Below, piece by piece: positions 28,281 through 39,119 of a stretch of DNA of 64,000 nt. The notes below the pieces were generated by a model. It worked only from the letters and a program-made list of their open reading frames with translations. It searched no databases and had not been told where the DNA came from. The DNA is taken from the NCBI RefSeq assembly GCF_003353015.1, contig NZ_QREM01000001.1, forward strand, positions 168,891 to 232,890. Reading direction: 5' to 3'. This DNA comes from Xanthomonas arboricola. GTDB lineage: Bacteria > Pseudomonadota > Gammaproteobacteria > Xanthomonadales > Xanthomonadaceae. Numbering within the stretch: the first letter of the stretch is position 1; every line of letters starts with the position of its first letter. A program made the translations under genes and the position numbers.

Positions 28281-29718
28281 AGGTCACACCCGTATCCCTG
28301 TTGTCCGGCAAGTGCTGTCCGACCTGGACACGCCGCTGTCGGTCTATCTGAAGCTCGCCGACGGCGCCTACACCTACCTGTTCGAGTCGGTCGAAGGTGG
28401 CGAACGCTTCGGGCGCTATTCCATCATCGGCCTGCCGGCGCGGCGCGTGTACAGCTTCCGCGGGCACACGCTGGAAATCAGCGAGCACGGCGAAGTGCTG
28501 GAAACCCGCGAGGTCGCCGACCCGCTGGCCGAAGTCGACGCCTTGCGCGCCGAGCACTCGGTGCCGCAGCTCGACGGCCTGCCCGGTTTCACCGGTGGCC
28601 TGGTCGGCTGGTTCGGTTTCGAGTGCATCCAGTACATCGAGCCGCGCCTGGGCAGCGGCGACAAGCCCGATGAGCTGGGCACGCCGGACATCCTGCTGAT
28701 GCTGTCCGAAGAGCTGGCGGTGTTCGACAACCTCAAGGATCGGCTGTACCTGATCGTGCACGCCGATCCGCGCCAGCCGCAGGCCTACGTGCGCGCCAAC
28801 CGGCGCCTGGACGAACTGGCGCACCGCCTGCGTCAGGGCGGCGCCGGCTATCCGCAGGCGCAGATTTCCGATGCCATCGACGAGTCGGATTTCCGCTCCT
28901 CGTTTAGCCGCGAGCAATACCACGCGGTGGTGCGCAAGGCGCAGGAATACGTGCGCGCCGGCGACATCTTCCAGGTGGTGCCGTCGCAACGGCTGCGCGT
29001 GCCGTTCCGCGCGCGTCCGGTGGATGTGTATCGCGCCCTGCGCGCGCTCAATCCATCGCCGTACATGTATTTCCTCGATGTCGGCGGTACGCAGGTGGTC
29101 GGCTCCTCGCCGGAAATCCTGGCGCGCCTGCGCGATGGCGTGGTCACCGTGCGTCCGATCGCCGGCACCCGTCCGCGCGGGGCAACCCCGGAGCTGGACA
29201 AGGCGCTGGAAGAAGAATTGCTGGCCGATCCGAAAGAGCGTGCCGAGCACGTGATGCTGATCGACCTGGGTCGTAACGATGTCGGCCGCGTGGCCGAACC
29301 AGGCACGGTCAAGGTGGGCGAGCAGTTCGTGATCGAGCGCTATAGCCACGTGATGCACATCGTCAGCGAGGTCACCGGCACGCTCAAGGCCGGCCTGAAT
29401 TACAGCGACGTGCTGCGCGCCACCTTCCCGGCCGGCACCGTCAGCGGCGCGCCGAAGATCCGCGCGCTGGAGATCATCCGCGAGCTGGAGCCGGTCAAGC
29501 GCAACGTCTATTCCGGTGCAGTCGGTTACATCGGCTGGCACGGCGATGCCGACACCGCCATCGCGATCCGCACGGCGGTGATCCAGGATGGGTATCTGTA
29601 CGTGCAGGCCGGCGGCGGCGTGGTCTACGACTCCGACCCGGACCTGGAATGGCAGGAGACCATGAACAAGGGCCGCGCGCTGTTCCGCGCGGTTGCGCAG
29701 GCGGCCAAGGGGCTGTGA
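28243..29718 (+). CDS. trpE: Anthranilate synthase component I
   Basis: Converts chorismate and ammonia (from TrpG) to anthranilate, the first committed step to tryptophan. 491 residues from a TTG at 28243 that follows GGAAGGAAA, giving [14 protein letters not shown]. The feedback-binding segment appears as [19 protein letters not shown]. Catalytic motifs: [37 protein letters not shown] and [17 protein letters not shown]. trpG and trpD are not adjacent in this window. The stop overlaps the ATG of the next gene. Regulation is probably through the Trp-codon leader just upstream. Confidence 0.96.
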   Translation: MITAEQFQRQAAEGHTRIPVVRQVLSDLDTPLSVYLKLADGAYTYLFESVEGGERFGRYSIIGLPARRVYSFRGHTLEISEHGEVLETREVADPLAEVDALRAEHSVPQLDGLPGFTGGLVGWFGFECIQYIEPRLGSGDKPDELGTPDILLMLSEELAVFDNLKDRLYLIVHADPRQPQAYVRANRRLDELAHRLRQGGAGYPQAQISDAIDESDFRSSFSREQYHAVVRKAQEYVRAGDIFQVVPSQRLRVPFRARPVDVYRALRALNPSPYMYFLDVGGTQVVGSSPEILARLRDGVVTVRPIAGTRPRGATPELDKALEEELLADPKERAEHVMLIDLGRNDVGRVAEPGTVKVGEQFVIERYSHVMHIVSEVTGTLKAGLNYSDVLRATFPAGTVSGAPKIRALEIIRELEPVKRNVYSGAVGYIGWHGDADTAIAIRTAVIQDGYLYVQAGGGVVYDSDPDLEWQETMNKGRALFRAVAQAAKGL

Positions 29719-30782
29719 TGGACGGGCAGGGCAACGCCGTGCGCATCAGCTTCCGCAACGACTACAGCGAGGGCGCGCATCCGCGCCTGCTGCAGGCCCT
29801 GGCACAGGCCAGCACCGAGCAGAATGCCGGCTATGGCACCGATCGCCATACCGCGCGTGCGGCTGCGTTGATTCGCAATGCAGTCGCGCAGGCGCAGGCC
29901 GACGTGCACCTGCTGGTCGGCGGCACCCAGACCAACCTGACCGCGATCGCGGCGTTCCTGCGCCCGCACCAGGCGGTGATCGCGGTGGAGGCCGGGCACA
30001 TCGCCACGCACGAAACCGGCGCCATCGAAGCCACCGGCCACAAGGTGCTGACCGTGCCCGCGTTGCACGACAAGCTGACGCCGGCGCTGATCCAGCCGTT
30101 GCTGGACGCGCACGGCAACGAGCACATGGTGCAACCACGCCTGGTCTACATCTCCAACAGCACCGAGAGCGGCACCATCTACACGCGGGCCGAACTCCAG
30201 GCGCTGTCGCGTTTCTGCCGCGCACACGACCTGCTGCTGTACCTGGATGGCGCACGCCTGGGCGCCGCGCTGACTGCCGCTGGCAACGACCTGGACCTGC
30301 CGACGATTGCCGCGCTGACCGATGCGTTCTACATCGGCGGCACCAAGAACGGCGCCTTGCTCGGCGAAGCGCTGGTCATCGTCACTCCCGCCTTGCAGGC
30401 GGACTTCCGCTATCTGATCAAGCAACGCGGCGCGCTGCTGGCCAAGGGCATGCTGCTGGGGTCGCAGTTCGCCACCTTGTTCGAAGATGGCCTGTTCCTC
30501 GAACTGGCCGCGCATGCCAACGCCATGGCGCAGCGTTTGCGCGCCGGCTTGCTGGCCGCTGGCGCGCAGTTCACCAGCGACTCGCCGACCAACCAGCAGT
30601 TCATCGTCGTCAGCGCAGCGCAGGCCGAACAGCTCGCCCGGCGCTACGATTTCGAACGCTGGGAAACCCGCAGCGATGGCCGCCTGGTCATTCGCTTCGT
30701 GACGTCATGGGCCACCACGCCGGCGGCGGTCGATCGGCTGTGCGCGGACGTGGCCGTGCTTCTGCAGGACCCCGCGCTGTAG
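29718..30782 (+). CDS. Threonine aldolase/beta-eliminating lyase family PLP enzyme
   Basis: 354 residues, low-specificity L-threonine aldolase-like: cleaves L-threonine or allo-threonine to glycine and acetaldehyde. Fold-type I features include YGTDRHTARAAALI, LLVGGTQTNLTAI, VEAGHIATHETGAIE, the Asp in LLYLDGARLGAAL, and the PLP lysine in YIGGTKNGALLGEA. The ATG at 29718 overlaps the trpE stop (TGATG), so co-translation with trpE is likely, an unusual pairing. Exact substrate range unknown. Confidence 0.9.
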   Translation: MDGQGNAVRISFRNDYSEGAHPRLLQALAQASTEQNAGYGTDRHTARAAALIRNAVAQAQADVHLLVGGTQTNLTAIAAFLRPHQAVIAVEAGHIATHETGAIEATGHKVLTVPALHDKLTPALIQPLLDAHGNEHMVQPRLVYISNSTESGTIYTRAELQALSRFCRAHDLLLYLDGARLGAALTAAGNDLDLPTIAALTDAFYIGGTKNGALLGEALVIVTPALQADFRYLIKQRGALLAKGMLLGSQFATLFEDGLFLELAAHANAMAQRLRAGLLAAGAQFTSDSPTNQQFIVVSAAQAEQLARRYDFERWETRSDGRLVIRFVTSWATTPAAVDRLCADVAVLLQDPAL

Positions 30783-30812
30783 AGTCATCACTCGCCATCA
30801 AGGAAGACGACA

Positions 30813-31595
30813 ATGAACAGATTCGCCGGCTGGATGCTCGCCACCGCCCTCATGCTACCTGCCGTGGGCACAGCGCAGATCAATACGCTGCCCTCGCAGC
30901 CGCACTTGCTGGTGAAGGGGCAGGCCTACCGGACCGTGGACCCGGACCGGTTCATCGTCGATCTGAAGGTCAGCAACACCAATCTGCAGCCCGATCTGGC
31001 ACGCACGTTCGTCGAAGAGCGCGCCCGTGTGGTCCTGGATGGGTTGCAGCGCAACCGCGTGCTCAAGGACTCGCTGTATGCCTCCGCGCTGTCGATTGCG
31101 CCGCAATCGCGCTACGAGGCGGGCAAATCCGTCTTCGAAGGAACCCGCGTGGAGCGCAAGATCCGCGGCACCTTTACGTCCTTGAAGGATGTGCGTGCCT
31201 TTCTCGGCGGCCTGGAGGCCAACGAGCATGTCCAGGTGCTGTCGATGCAGACCGCCTACGCCGATGCCGCTGCCTTGCGTGCGGACCTCAAGCGCGAAGC
31301 CGCCGCGCAGTCGCGCGAATCGGCCCAGGGACTGGCCGCTGCTTACGGCGTGCGGCTTGGCGGGATCTACAGCATCTCCGATGTCGCCCCCAATTTTGCC
31401 TATGGTGTCCAGGCAGGCACCTGGTCGGCCCCCGCAGCGCCGAAGCCAGGCTCGGTGGTGTCTCCGCCTTCGCCGCCGGCCCCGCCGCCGCCGCCCGCGC
31501 CAAGCGCCGGAGCCCAGGGCCTCGGCGAAAGCCTGCTGACCGGCACCATTACCTACACCGAAGACATCTATGCGGTGTTCCTGATCGCGCAGTGA
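30813..31595 (+). CDS. SIMPL (DUF541) domain periplasmic protein
   Basis: 260 residues with a signal peptide (MNRFAGWMLATALMLPAVGTAQ) and a DUF541 domain: LLVKGQAYRTVDPDRFIVDLKVSNTN at its start and YTEDIYAVFLIAQ at its end. A Pro-rich insert (SPPSPPAPPPPPAPSAG) sits near the C-terminus, before the last strand, which is unusual within the domain. Function of the family is poorly defined. It starts 31 bases after the aldolase and may be in the same transcript. Confidence 0.85.
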   Translation: MNRFAGWMLATALMLPAVGTAQINTLPSQPHLLVKGQAYRTVDPDRFIVDLKVSNTNLQPDLARTFVEERARVVLDGLQRNRVLKDSLYASALSIAPQSRYEAGKSVFEGTRVERKIRGTFTSLKDVRAFLGGLEANEHVQVLSMQTAYADAAALRADLKREAAAQSRESAQGLAAAYGVRLGGIYSISDVAPNFAYGVQAGTWSAPAAPKPGSVVSPPSPPAPPPPPAPSAGAQGLGESLLTGTITYTEDIYAVFLIAQ

Positions 31596-31812
31596 GGCAG
31601 GGCTGCAGCAGATTGATGTCGGGGCGAGGTTGTTGGTGAACCTTGGCACCAGTCCATGCGTTGCCGTGCAGGCCGACCATCCCTGTCCGTGCAACGCGAT
31701 GGATTTGACGATGCCCGGTTCCCCGAAGGACGCGCCGCAAATGCGAACGTGGGATCTGCGCCCGGGCTGGCCCCTCCTGTAGCGTTGGCCGACACCGCCA
31801 AGCCCCATCCTT

Positions 31813-34098
31813 ATGTCCCTATGCATCACTCGACGCCAGCTGCTGCGTGGCGCGGGCACACTCGCCCTGCTCGCGCGCCTTCCCGCTGGCTGGGCATTGC
31901 CGACCGGTCCGGCGCGGCCGCCCGGCTTCATCGATGCGTTGATCGCACGCATGAGCGTGGAAGAGAAAGCGGGCCAGCTCAGCCTGTTCAGTTCGGCGCA
32001 GCAGGATGGCAAGGCGATCGTCGCCAATCCACTGACGCGCACTGCCGATGGGAACGCGCAACTGGCTGCCGCCCGCGCCGGGCGGCTGACCGGCGTGTTC
32101 AACGGCTCCAACGTGCGCTGGCATCAGCAATTGCAGCAGGCCGCGCTGCAGAGTCGCTTGCGCATTCCGCTGCTGTTCGCAGCCGATGTGATCCACGGCT
32201 ACACCACCGTGTTCCCGGTGCCGTTGGCCGAAGCAGCCAGCTTCGAGCCAACGCTGGCGCAGCGCACTGCGCGTGCCGCGGCGAGGGAGGCCAGTGCGGT
32301 CGGTCTGGACTGGACCTTCGCGCCGATGGTGGATATTGCCCGCGATGCACGCTGGGGCCGTGGCGTGGAAGGCGCCGGGGAGGACGTGCTGCTGGCGCGG
32401 CTGTTTGCGCAGGCAAGGGTGCACGGCTTCCAGGGCGATGCGGGGCTGGCCCATCCCGAGGCGTTGGCTGCCTGCCCCAAGCACTTCGCCGCCTATGGCG
32501 CGGCCGAGGGCGGGCTGGATTACAACCGCGTGGACGTGTCCGAACGGACCCTGCGCGAGGTGTATTTCCCGCCGTTCCAGGCGGCGTTTGCCGCCGGCGC
32601 GGTCACGACCATGGCCGCCTTCAACGAACTGTCGGGCATTCCCGCCACGGCCAATGCGTGGCTGCTGGAGACGACGTTGCGCCAGGAATGGGGCTATCCC
32701 GGCCTGGTCGTGTCCGACTTCAAGGCCGACCAGGAACTGGTCGCGCACGGCGTTGCGCGCGACGACCGTGACGCGGCAAGGCTGGCGTTCCTGGCCGGGG
32801 TGGATATCAGCATGGAAAGCGGCCTGTATCTGCAGCACCTGCCGGCCCTGGTGGCCGCAGGCGACGTGCCGATGGCGCGGCTGGATGCTGCGGTAAGGCG
32901 CGTACTGGCATTCAAGGCGGCGCTGGGGCTGTTCGACGACCCGTTCCGGCGCATCCGGCCCGCGCGTGCGCAGTCAGCGCAGCGCACCACCGATACCCTG
33001 GCACTGGCCCGCGAAGCGGCCTGCAAATCGGTGGTGTTGCTGAAGAACGATGGCGAGCTGTTGCCATTGCGCCGCAGCGGGCAGCGCATTGCCCTGATCG
33101 GGCCGATGGCGCGCGACTGGATCAATCACGCCGGGCCATGGAGCCTGTTCGACGAGGAAGACAGGCGCAATACGCTGGCCGCCGCACTGGCGAACGCGCT
33201 GCAGGATCCGCAGGCGCTGCAGGTGGTGGACGGTTGCGGCTTCGAGCAAGCACTGCCGGATGGGGTGCAGGACGCGGTGGCGGCCGCCAGCCGTGCCGAT
33301 GTCGCGCTGCTGGCGATCGGCGAACCGTTGCGCTACTCGGGCGAAGCGCAATCGCGCAGTGAAATCTGCATCCCCGAGCCGCAGCGACAGTTGCTGGCGG
33401 CAGTGGCCGCCACCGGCACGCCTGTCGTAGTGCTGCTGAGCACCGGTCGCGCGCTGGCGCTGGAGGGGCCGGTGCTTGGCTGCGCGGCAATCCTGGTGAC
33501 GTGGTTTCTGGGCTCGGCGGCCAGCGTTGCACTGGCCGACATCCTGTTCGGTGCACAGGCACCGTCCGGCCGTTTGCCGGTGAGTTTTCCGCATGCGCTC
33601 GGGCAGGTGCCGTACACCTATGCCCACCCACCCACCGGCCGCCCCACTCCGCAGCCGGACGACCTGGAGCCGTACACCACGCATTACCGGACGGCACCCA
33701 ACGCGGCGCTGTTTCCATTTGGTCACGGACTTACCTATGGGCGCATCGACTATGCCGAGCTGCGCTTGAGCGATGCGCGCCTGCCAGCCGACGGCAGCCT
33801 GCGCATCAGCGCACGCATCTACAACCACGGCACGCGCGATGCGGACGAAGTGGTGCAGCTGTATATCCGCGACCGCAGCGCCAGCGTCACCCGGCCGGTG
33901 CGCGAGCTGAAGGATTTCCGCAAGCTCACGGTGCCTGCAGGCGGCAGCGCGCCGGTGGAGTTCGTGCTGCGGCGTGCGGACCTGTTGTTCATCGGCCAGG
34001 CGTTGAAACCGACAGTGGAGCCGGGGATGTTCGATGTGTGGGTGGCGCCATCGGCCGAAGCTGCAGGGGTGACGGCGAGCTTCGAGCTGGTGGATTGA
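31813..34098 (+). CDS. Glycoside hydrolase family 3 beta-glucosidase-like protein, Tat-type signal
   Basis: 761 residues. The N-terminus has a twin-arginine signal (ITRRQLLRGAGTLALLARLPAGWA), so folded export to the periplasm is likely. GH3 N-domain motifs include VIHGYTTVFPVPLAEAASFEP, FAPMVDIARDARWGRGVEGAGED, KHFAAYGAAEGGLDYNRVDVSE, and the nucleophile Asp in LVVSDFKADQEL. The GH3 C-domain (VVLLKNDGELLPL) and a fibronectin-like C-terminal domain (RISARIYNHGTRDADEVVQLYIRD) follow, as in BglX. Likely cleaves beta-linked oligosaccharides from plant cell walls. Confidence 0.94.
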   Translation: MSLCITRRQLLRGAGTLALLARLPAGWALPTGPARPPGFIDALIARMSVEEKAGQLSLFSSAQQDGKAIVANPLTRTADGNAQLAAARAGRLTGVFNGSNVRWHQQLQQAALQSRLRIPLLFAADVIHGYTTVFPVPLAEAASFEPTLAQRTARAAAREASAVGLDWTFAPMVDIARDARWGRGVEGAGEDVLLARLFAQARVHGFQGDAGLAHPEALAACPKHFAAYGAAEGGLDYNRVDVSERTLREVYFPPFQAAFAAGAVTTMAAFNELSGIPATANAWLLETTLRQEWGYPGLVVSDFKADQELVAHGVARDDRDAARLAFLAGVDISMESGLYLQHLPALVAAGDVPMARLDAAVRRVLAFKAALGLFDDPFRRIRPARAQSAQRTTDTLALAREAACKSVVLLKNDGELLPLRRSGQRIALIGPMARDWINHAGPWSLFDEEDRRNTLAAALANALQDPQALQVVDGCGFEQALPDGVQDAVAAASRADVALLAIGEPLRYSGEAQSRSEICIPEPQRQLLAAVAATGTPVVVLLSTGRALALEGPVLGCAAILVTWFLGSAASVALADILFGAQAPSGRLPVSFPHALGQVPYTYAHPPTGRPTPQPDDLEPYTTHYRTAPNAALFPFGHGLTYGRIDYAELRLSDARLPADGSLRISARIYNHGTRDADEVVQLYIRDRSASVTRPVRELKDFRKLTVPAGGSAPVEFVLRRADLLFIGQALKPTVEPGMFDVWVAPSAEAAGVTASFELVD

Positions 34099-34319
34099 AC
34101 CAGCGTTCGGTGGCGCCTGTGCACCCAGGCAGAGGTGGGTGAGGATCGCGGCCGGGGATATCTACCGGAGCATATGTCGCCGGGCCGCGTTCCACGGCGG
34201 CGCGGGAGGATCCCTACCGAATGACGGCGCTGGAATCGGGCGCCGGGCGGTGAGGGCGGCGGCAGGCACCTGAGGCAGCGCCATCGCTGCCTTGCAGAGG
34301 CCTGCCGGTGCGTACCCGC

Positions 34320-35903
34320 TCAGCCCAGCCAGCTGCTGCAGTTGCTGGCGGCCTTGCTGTCGCAGCTGGCCTGCATCTTCTGCTGCAGCCGCGCCAGCAC
34401 CGCGCCGCCTTGCTGACGATGCTGCTTGCTCCAGGTCTTGAGCGAGCTGCCAAGCGCCTGGATGCCTTGACGGTTACGCCGACCGTAGCGATCCGGCTGG
34501 CCTGCCACTTCGGCGATCACCTGCGCGCTGGCAGATTCGACGGCAGCGGCGTCCTGCGGGGTAAGCCGCAGCACGCCATCGGCATACCGCAGCGCCGACT
34601 CCACGCGCGTTGCAGGGCCCTGGGAGCCTTCGTAGGACTTTTTCAGCCACGTCACCGCCGTCTTCGGATCGTTGCGTTCTTCGGCGAGATAGGCCAGGAA
34701 CTGCATGTAGTGATAAGGCGTCTTGCTACGCGTCAGTTCGCCCAGCAGCAGTTGTTCTGCACCGGCGTTGTCGCCTGTTGCGTCCAGCAGCTCCGCGGCT
34801 CCAGCAATGACGGACTCGCGTTCTTCGTCGGTCTTTGCTGCCTGCACCGCCCATTGCACGCGCTGGCGAACGGTGTCGAGCACCGCTGCCGGCAGCGGTG
34901 GCTGTGGCGTCTTTGGCGCGCTGTCGGATGTCTGACCTTGTGCCAGGCGAGCGAGATCGATTCGCGTCGAGGCCGTGATCATCCTGTCCGCGATCGGAAG
35001 GCTGGCGTCGGCGTAGACCGTGTCCAGCGCCTGATTCAGCGCCAGCGAGAGCGCAGCGCGCTCGCCAGGATCGTTGGTGGACGCCACCACCAGGCGCGGT
35101 GCAAAGCGGCTCAGCTCACTTCGATTCGCGCGCACTTCCGCGGGGTCGGCCAGCACCGACTTCAACAACGCCAGATGTGCCGGGCTGGTCACCGGCGGCG
35201 TGGTTGCCATGGACAGCGCCAGCAGCGCGAACCTGCGCTGCAAGGCGGGCTGCGGCGCGGAAGCGGCCAGATGCTCGAGCACCTCGCTCGCACTGCGCGT
35301 GTTCGCCGGCTCGCGCGCCATGCCCCACCACTCGTAGCCGGCCAGCAAGGTCCAGTCGTCGGCGCTCAGTTCCTTCGGCGTCTGCAACGCCCGCTCGAGC
35401 AGCTGCTCCGAGGTGGTGGTCCGCGTGGCAGCTACGCGCAGCGCGTCGGCCAGGCGGGCATTGTCGCCATAGCCGGCCAGGCGCGTGATCTGGCTGCGAT
35501 CCGGGCGCAGCACGATGATGGTCGGATACGCCTTGACGCTGTAGTGATCGCCCCACTTCTGGGCATCTGCAAGGTCCGCGTTCAGATGCACCACCACGAA
35601 GTTGCGCGTCAATGCAATGAAGGCAGGATCCTTGAACAAGGTGGCCTGCAGCCGGTTGCACGGCGGGCACCAGGCGGCGCCCCAATAAAGCATCAGCGGC
35701 TTGCCGCTCTTCTTGGCCTCGGCGAAGGCAGCCTCGACGTCACCCTCGCGCCAGGCGATGCCGGCGCTGGCGGCAGAGGCGGCGCCGGTCCGGGTCTGCG
35801 CCGGCGGGGCTGGCGTGTCCGGCTTGCCGCAGCCGGTCAGGCTTGCCAGCACTGCCAGCAGCGCGATCGGTAAGGGCCAGGGGCGCTGGAATGGCAGCAG
35901 CAT
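34320..35903 (-). CDS. Thioredoxin-domain lipoprotein with long alpha-helical tail
   Basis: 527 residues. Lipobox LASLTGC at the N-terminus; a thioredoxin domain at residues about 50-165 with WGAAWCPPCNRLQATLF and the cis-Pro loop YSVKAYPTIIVLRP; then about 350 residues of helical, tetratricopeptide-like repeats. A periplasmic thiol reductase attached to a protein-binding platform is a reasonable model. The last residues contain a second Cys pair (ASCDSKAASNCSSW). No operon partner; the neighbouring GH3 gene converges on it. Confidence 0.85.
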   Translation of the reverse strand: MLLPFQRPWPLPIALLAVLASLTGCGKPDTPAPPAQTRTGAASAASAGIAWREGDVEAAFAEAKKSGKPLMLYWGAAWCPPCNRLQATLFKDPAFIALTRNFVVVHLNADLADAQKWGDHYSVKAYPTIIVLRPDRSQITRLAGYGDNARLADALRVAATRTTTSEQLLERALQTPKELSADDWTLLAGYEWWGMAREPANTRSASEVLEHLAASAPQPALQRRFALLALSMATTPPVTSPAHLALLKSVLADPAEVRANRSELSRFAPRLVVASTNDPGERAALSLALNQALDTVYADASLPIADRMITASTRIDLARLAQGQTSDSAPKTPQPPLPAAVLDTVRQRVQWAVQAAKTDEERESVIAGAAELLDATGDNAGAEQLLLGELTRSKTPYHYMQFLAYLAEERNDPKTAVTWLKKSYEGSQGPATRVESALRYADGVLRLTPQDAAAVESASAQVIAEVAGQPDRYGRRNRQGIQALGSSLKTWSKQHRQQGGAVLARLQQKMQASCDSKAASNCSSWLG

Positions 35904-36415
35904 GAGAAATCACCAGATGAGAGCAGGGGAGGATCGAATGACTGGGCGCGCGGCATTGCGCCTGCGCTGGATGACGTCACGTCCTATTTAGCTCTGCCGG
36001 CAACCTGGCTGCGTCACTGGATGCGAAGTGGCGTTGGCGCCAGCGCAGCGCGTCAAGGTCTCGATGACGCACGGGGCATGGCGCCCGTCGTGCGCGACGG
36101 TCCGATCAACGGAAATTGAAATTGGAAGCGACCGCCCCGCATTGCGCGCTCCTTCGCCGGCTGTTGCCGGTGCACATCGCAGCGCTCGGCAGCGCCTGCG
36201 TGCAGGGCCCTGCGAGTCATCGATAGGCCTGGTGCTGCAGGCGTTTTGTTCGTCTCCCGATCACCGCGATCGGGGTGTCACCCTCCAGTCATCGACGGTC
36301 AACGGATCAGCGATGCGCATGGCATCGCCGGCTCGATGACAGCGCTTCTTGCTTCAGTCCAGCAACCCCATTCGCCAGGGAGCCCGGATCACCGGGCCCT
36401 CCGGCCGGTTGAGGC
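35904..36415. other. Intergenic region, no gene seen
   Basis: About 510 bases between the thioredoxin lipoprotein gene and the chemoreceptor gene. I find no frame with a recognisable domain and no ribosome site with a credible start. The left end should hold the promoter of the lipoprotein gene; the right end carries a hairpin after the chemoreceptor stop. Confidence 0.6.
36377..36402 (-). terminator. Hairpin downstream of the chemoreceptor gene
   Basis: GCCCGG (36382-36387), loop ATCA, CCGGGC (36392-36397), with partial extension by GGGA/TCCC. 14-39 bases after the minus-strand stop. No T run, so only a possible terminator. Confidence 0.4.
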
Positions 36416-38662
36416 CTAGAACTCCTGCCAGTTGGCTGCGTCCATGGCGGTGGGAGCGGTCGGCTTTGGTGGCGCAACCGCTCGGCGTGTCGGCGTCTTG
36501 CCAGGCGCCGGGTTTTTGACCTGGGCGAGGTTCTGGGCTGCTGTTGCCCGCGCCGGGGCGTGCGCGGTGCGGACCGTGGCCGCTTCTATCTTGAACACCG
36601 CCACCGCCTGCGTGAGTTGCCCGGCCTGCTCTTCCATCGAACGTGCCGCCGCGGTGGCTTCTTCCACCAGGGCCGCGTTCTGCTGGGTGGTTTCGTCCAT
36701 CTGGGTCACGGTGAGGTTGACCTGCTCGATGCCGGTGGACTGTTCCTGCGAGGCGGCGGAGATCTCGCCCATGATGTCGGTGACGCGCTGCACGCTGGAG
36801 ACGATTTCCGCCATCGTGGTGCCTGCGGTCTGCACCAGGGCAGAGCCTTCGGCAACGCGCTGCACCGAGTCGTCGATCAGCCCCTTGATCTCCTTCGCTG
36901 CTGCGGTGGAGCGCTGGGCCAGGGTACGCACTTCCGAGGCCACCACCGCGAAGCCGCGGCCTTGTTCGCCGGCGCGCGCCGCTTCCACGGCGGCATTCAG
37001 CGCCAGGATATTGGTCTGGAACGAGATACCGTCGATGACGGAGATGATGTCGGCGATCTTCCTGGACGAAGCCTCGATGCCGGTCATGGTGCCGACCACC
37101 TTGTCGACGAGCTCGCCGCCCTGCGATGCCACGCTGGCCGCGCCGATGGCCAGCTGATTGGCCTGGCGTGCGTGTTCGGCATTCTGGCGGACGGTGGAGG
37201 TGAGTTCCTCCATCGAGGCGGCGGTCTCCTCCAGATTGGCCGCCTGCTGCTCGGTGCGCTGCGACAGGTCGTTGTTGCCGGCGGCGATCTCGCTGGCGGC
37301 CGCGTTGATCGACACTGCCGAGCGCTGGATGCGCCCGACGATCTCCGCCAGCTGCACGGCAGTGCCGTTGGCGTCGTCGCGCATCTGCGCGAACACGCCC
37401 TTGAATTCACCGCTCATGCGCGTGGTCAGATCGCCGGCGGCGATGGATTGCAGCAACGACGACAGCGACTGCAGATTGCCATCGGCGGTGGCCATCAGCT
37501 GATTCAGGCTGTCGACCATCACGTGGAAATCGTACTGGAAACGATCGGCGTCGCCGCGCGCGGTGAAATCGCCGTTGGCGGCGGACAGCGCGAGCTGCTT
37601 GATCTGGTCATTCATCGCGGTCAGATTGGCCTTGACCTCGTCCATGGTCTGGGTGAGTACGGCTTTCTCGCCCGGCAGGCGTTCCATCTCGTCGGAGAGA
37701 TCGCCGATGGCATAGCGCCCGATGATCTGGGTCAGGCGCATCGTCACGGCGATGTGCGAACTGACCAGCGCATTGGCATCGCGGACCATGTGGCCGTACT
37801 CACCGGGGAATGCGCCTTCGTCCATGCGATAGCTCATCTCGCCCGCATCGTGTCGACGCGCCATTTCCAACTGCGCAGCGATGACTCCCTGCAGGCGATC
37901 GCGAATGCGATAGACCGCACTGGCAAGTTGCACGGTTTCGTCCTTGCCGCTGACCTTGACGTCGATATCCAGCACGCCGCGCGACAGTTGCTCGACAGCG
38001 GCCACAGCCCGCTGAATCGAGGCGGAGATGGCGTTGCCCAGGATCAGTGCGAGGCTGACGCCGGCCAGCGCAATCAGACCCAGGGCGATCGCCGACAGCG
38101 TCATGGCGCGCGTGTTGGTGGCTTGCTGCTGCTGGTAACGCAGCTTGGCGGAGCTGCCCAGTTCATCGCGCAAGGTGGCGAGGCCGGCGAAGGTGGCATT
38201 CGCGTTGTCCTTGACCTGGGTGCGGTTGACTTCCGCACCGCCCGCGATATCTCCCGCCTCGATCAATTCGATCTGGCGCTGCATGCCGGCTTGCATGGCC
38301 GCGTAGCTCGTCTTGATTTTCTGCAACTGGGCCGCGTGCTGCTGTTCGTTGTGCAGCATCTGTTCGAGTTCCACGATGCTGGCTGCTACCTGCGTGAATC
38401 GCTTCTCGTTCTCCTGTTTCCACTGCGTGATCAACTCCGGCGTGCCGATGGCAATCATGCGCAGGATGTTGATGTCGACGCGCGTCAGCTGGCCGTCGAT
38501 GCTGCTGGCAAGCGAAGAGCCGATGAAGTCACGGTTGTAGAGCGTGCCGACATTGTTCTTGGAGGTGTGCAGGCTGTTGAGTAGAAACAGGCAGAGCAGG
38601 ATGCTCGGGATCAGCGTCCCCAACAATGCCAGTAAGAATTTGCTCTTGATCGTGGTTAGCAT
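36416..38662 (-). CDS. Methyl-accepting chemotaxis protein
   Basis: 748-residue chemoreceptor. First membrane segment [20 protein letters not shown], a periplasmic four-helix-bundle type domain (about 30-185), second membrane segment [21 protein letters not shown], then HAMP and a further HAMP-like linker, and the cytoplasmic signalling domain with the hairpin tip [37 protein letters not shown]. The chain ends in a basic-proline linker and NWQEF, a CheR/CheB-binding pentapeptide, so it should be adapted by methylation. No che or other mcp genes are adjacent. Ligand unknown. Confidence 0.95.
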   Translation of the reverse strand: MLTTIKSKFLLALLGTLIPSILLCLFLLNSLHTSKNNVGTLYNRDFIGSSLASSIDGQLTRVDINILRMIAIGTPELITQWKQENEKRFTQVAASIVELEQMLHNEQQHAAQLQKIKTSYAAMQAGMQRQIELIEAGDIAGGAEVNRTQVKDNANATFAGLATLRDELGSSAKLRYQQQQATNTRAMTLSAIALGLIALAGVSLALILGNAISASIQRAVAAVEQLSRGVLDIDVKVSGKDETVQLASAVYRIRDRLQGVIAAQLEMARRHDAGEMSYRMDEGAFPGEYGHMVRDANALVSSHIAVTMRLTQIIGRYAIGDLSDEMERLPGEKAVLTQTMDEVKANLTAMNDQIKQLALSAANGDFTARGDADRFQYDFHVMVDSLNQLMATADGNLQSLSSLLQSIAAGDLTTRMSGEFKGVFAQMRDDANGTAVQLAEIVGRIQRSAVSINAAASEIAAGNNDLSQRTEQQAANLEETAASMEELTSTVRQNAEHARQANQLAIGAASVASQGGELVDKVVGTMTGIEASSRKIADIISVIDGISFQTNILALNAAVEAARAGEQGRGFAVVASEVRTLAQRSTAAAKEIKGLIDDSVQRVAEGSALVQTAGTTMAEIVSSVQRVTDIMGEISAASQEQSTGIEQVNLTVTQMDETTQQNAALVEEATAAARSMEEQAGQLTQAVAVFKIEAATVRTAHAPARATAAQNLAQVKNPAPGKTPTRRAVAPPKPTAPTAMDAANWQEF

Positions 38663-39119
38663 GACGGGCCTGGTGATGCGGCTGAGTGGGTAGGAGAAGC
38701 CGATGGCGTGGAAACCTGGTCAGCCGGAAGCTTCACCCGGGCAGTCGGTTGGTTCAGCTTGGTAGAGGTTGCTTCGTGTCTACTGCATAGCGGCTCCGGT
38801 CGCGGGATCTTGACTGCGGTGTCGAGGGTCGCGACTTCGCCACCGGGCGCGATGCCTGGCCGGCGTTGGCCGGTGATTGGCTCCGACGACCTGTGCAAGG
38901 CGGTCTTGAGGCCGACCCGGCCAGGTCTCGAGTGACAACCGCCGCGGCAACGGCGCATAAACGGCCGCCACAGGTCGTTGGCAGTGGGCAGATAGCGCGA
39001 TCATCGCTCTCCCCGGAGAGGGTGAATGACGTCCTGCCACACGCGGTCCTGCTCTTGACAAGGAAGTCATCCTTGTCGATGATTGATCAATCACTCACTC
39101 ACTTAAAGGTGGCAGGGCA
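38663..39119. other. Intergenic region with TetR-type operator candidate
   Basis: 457 bases without a gene between divergent mcp and tetR. At its right end there is a perfect 14-bp palindrome, TGATTGATCAATCA (39080-39093), directly followed by tcactcactcact, and then the TetR start. The rest shows no coding pattern. Confidence 0.55.
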
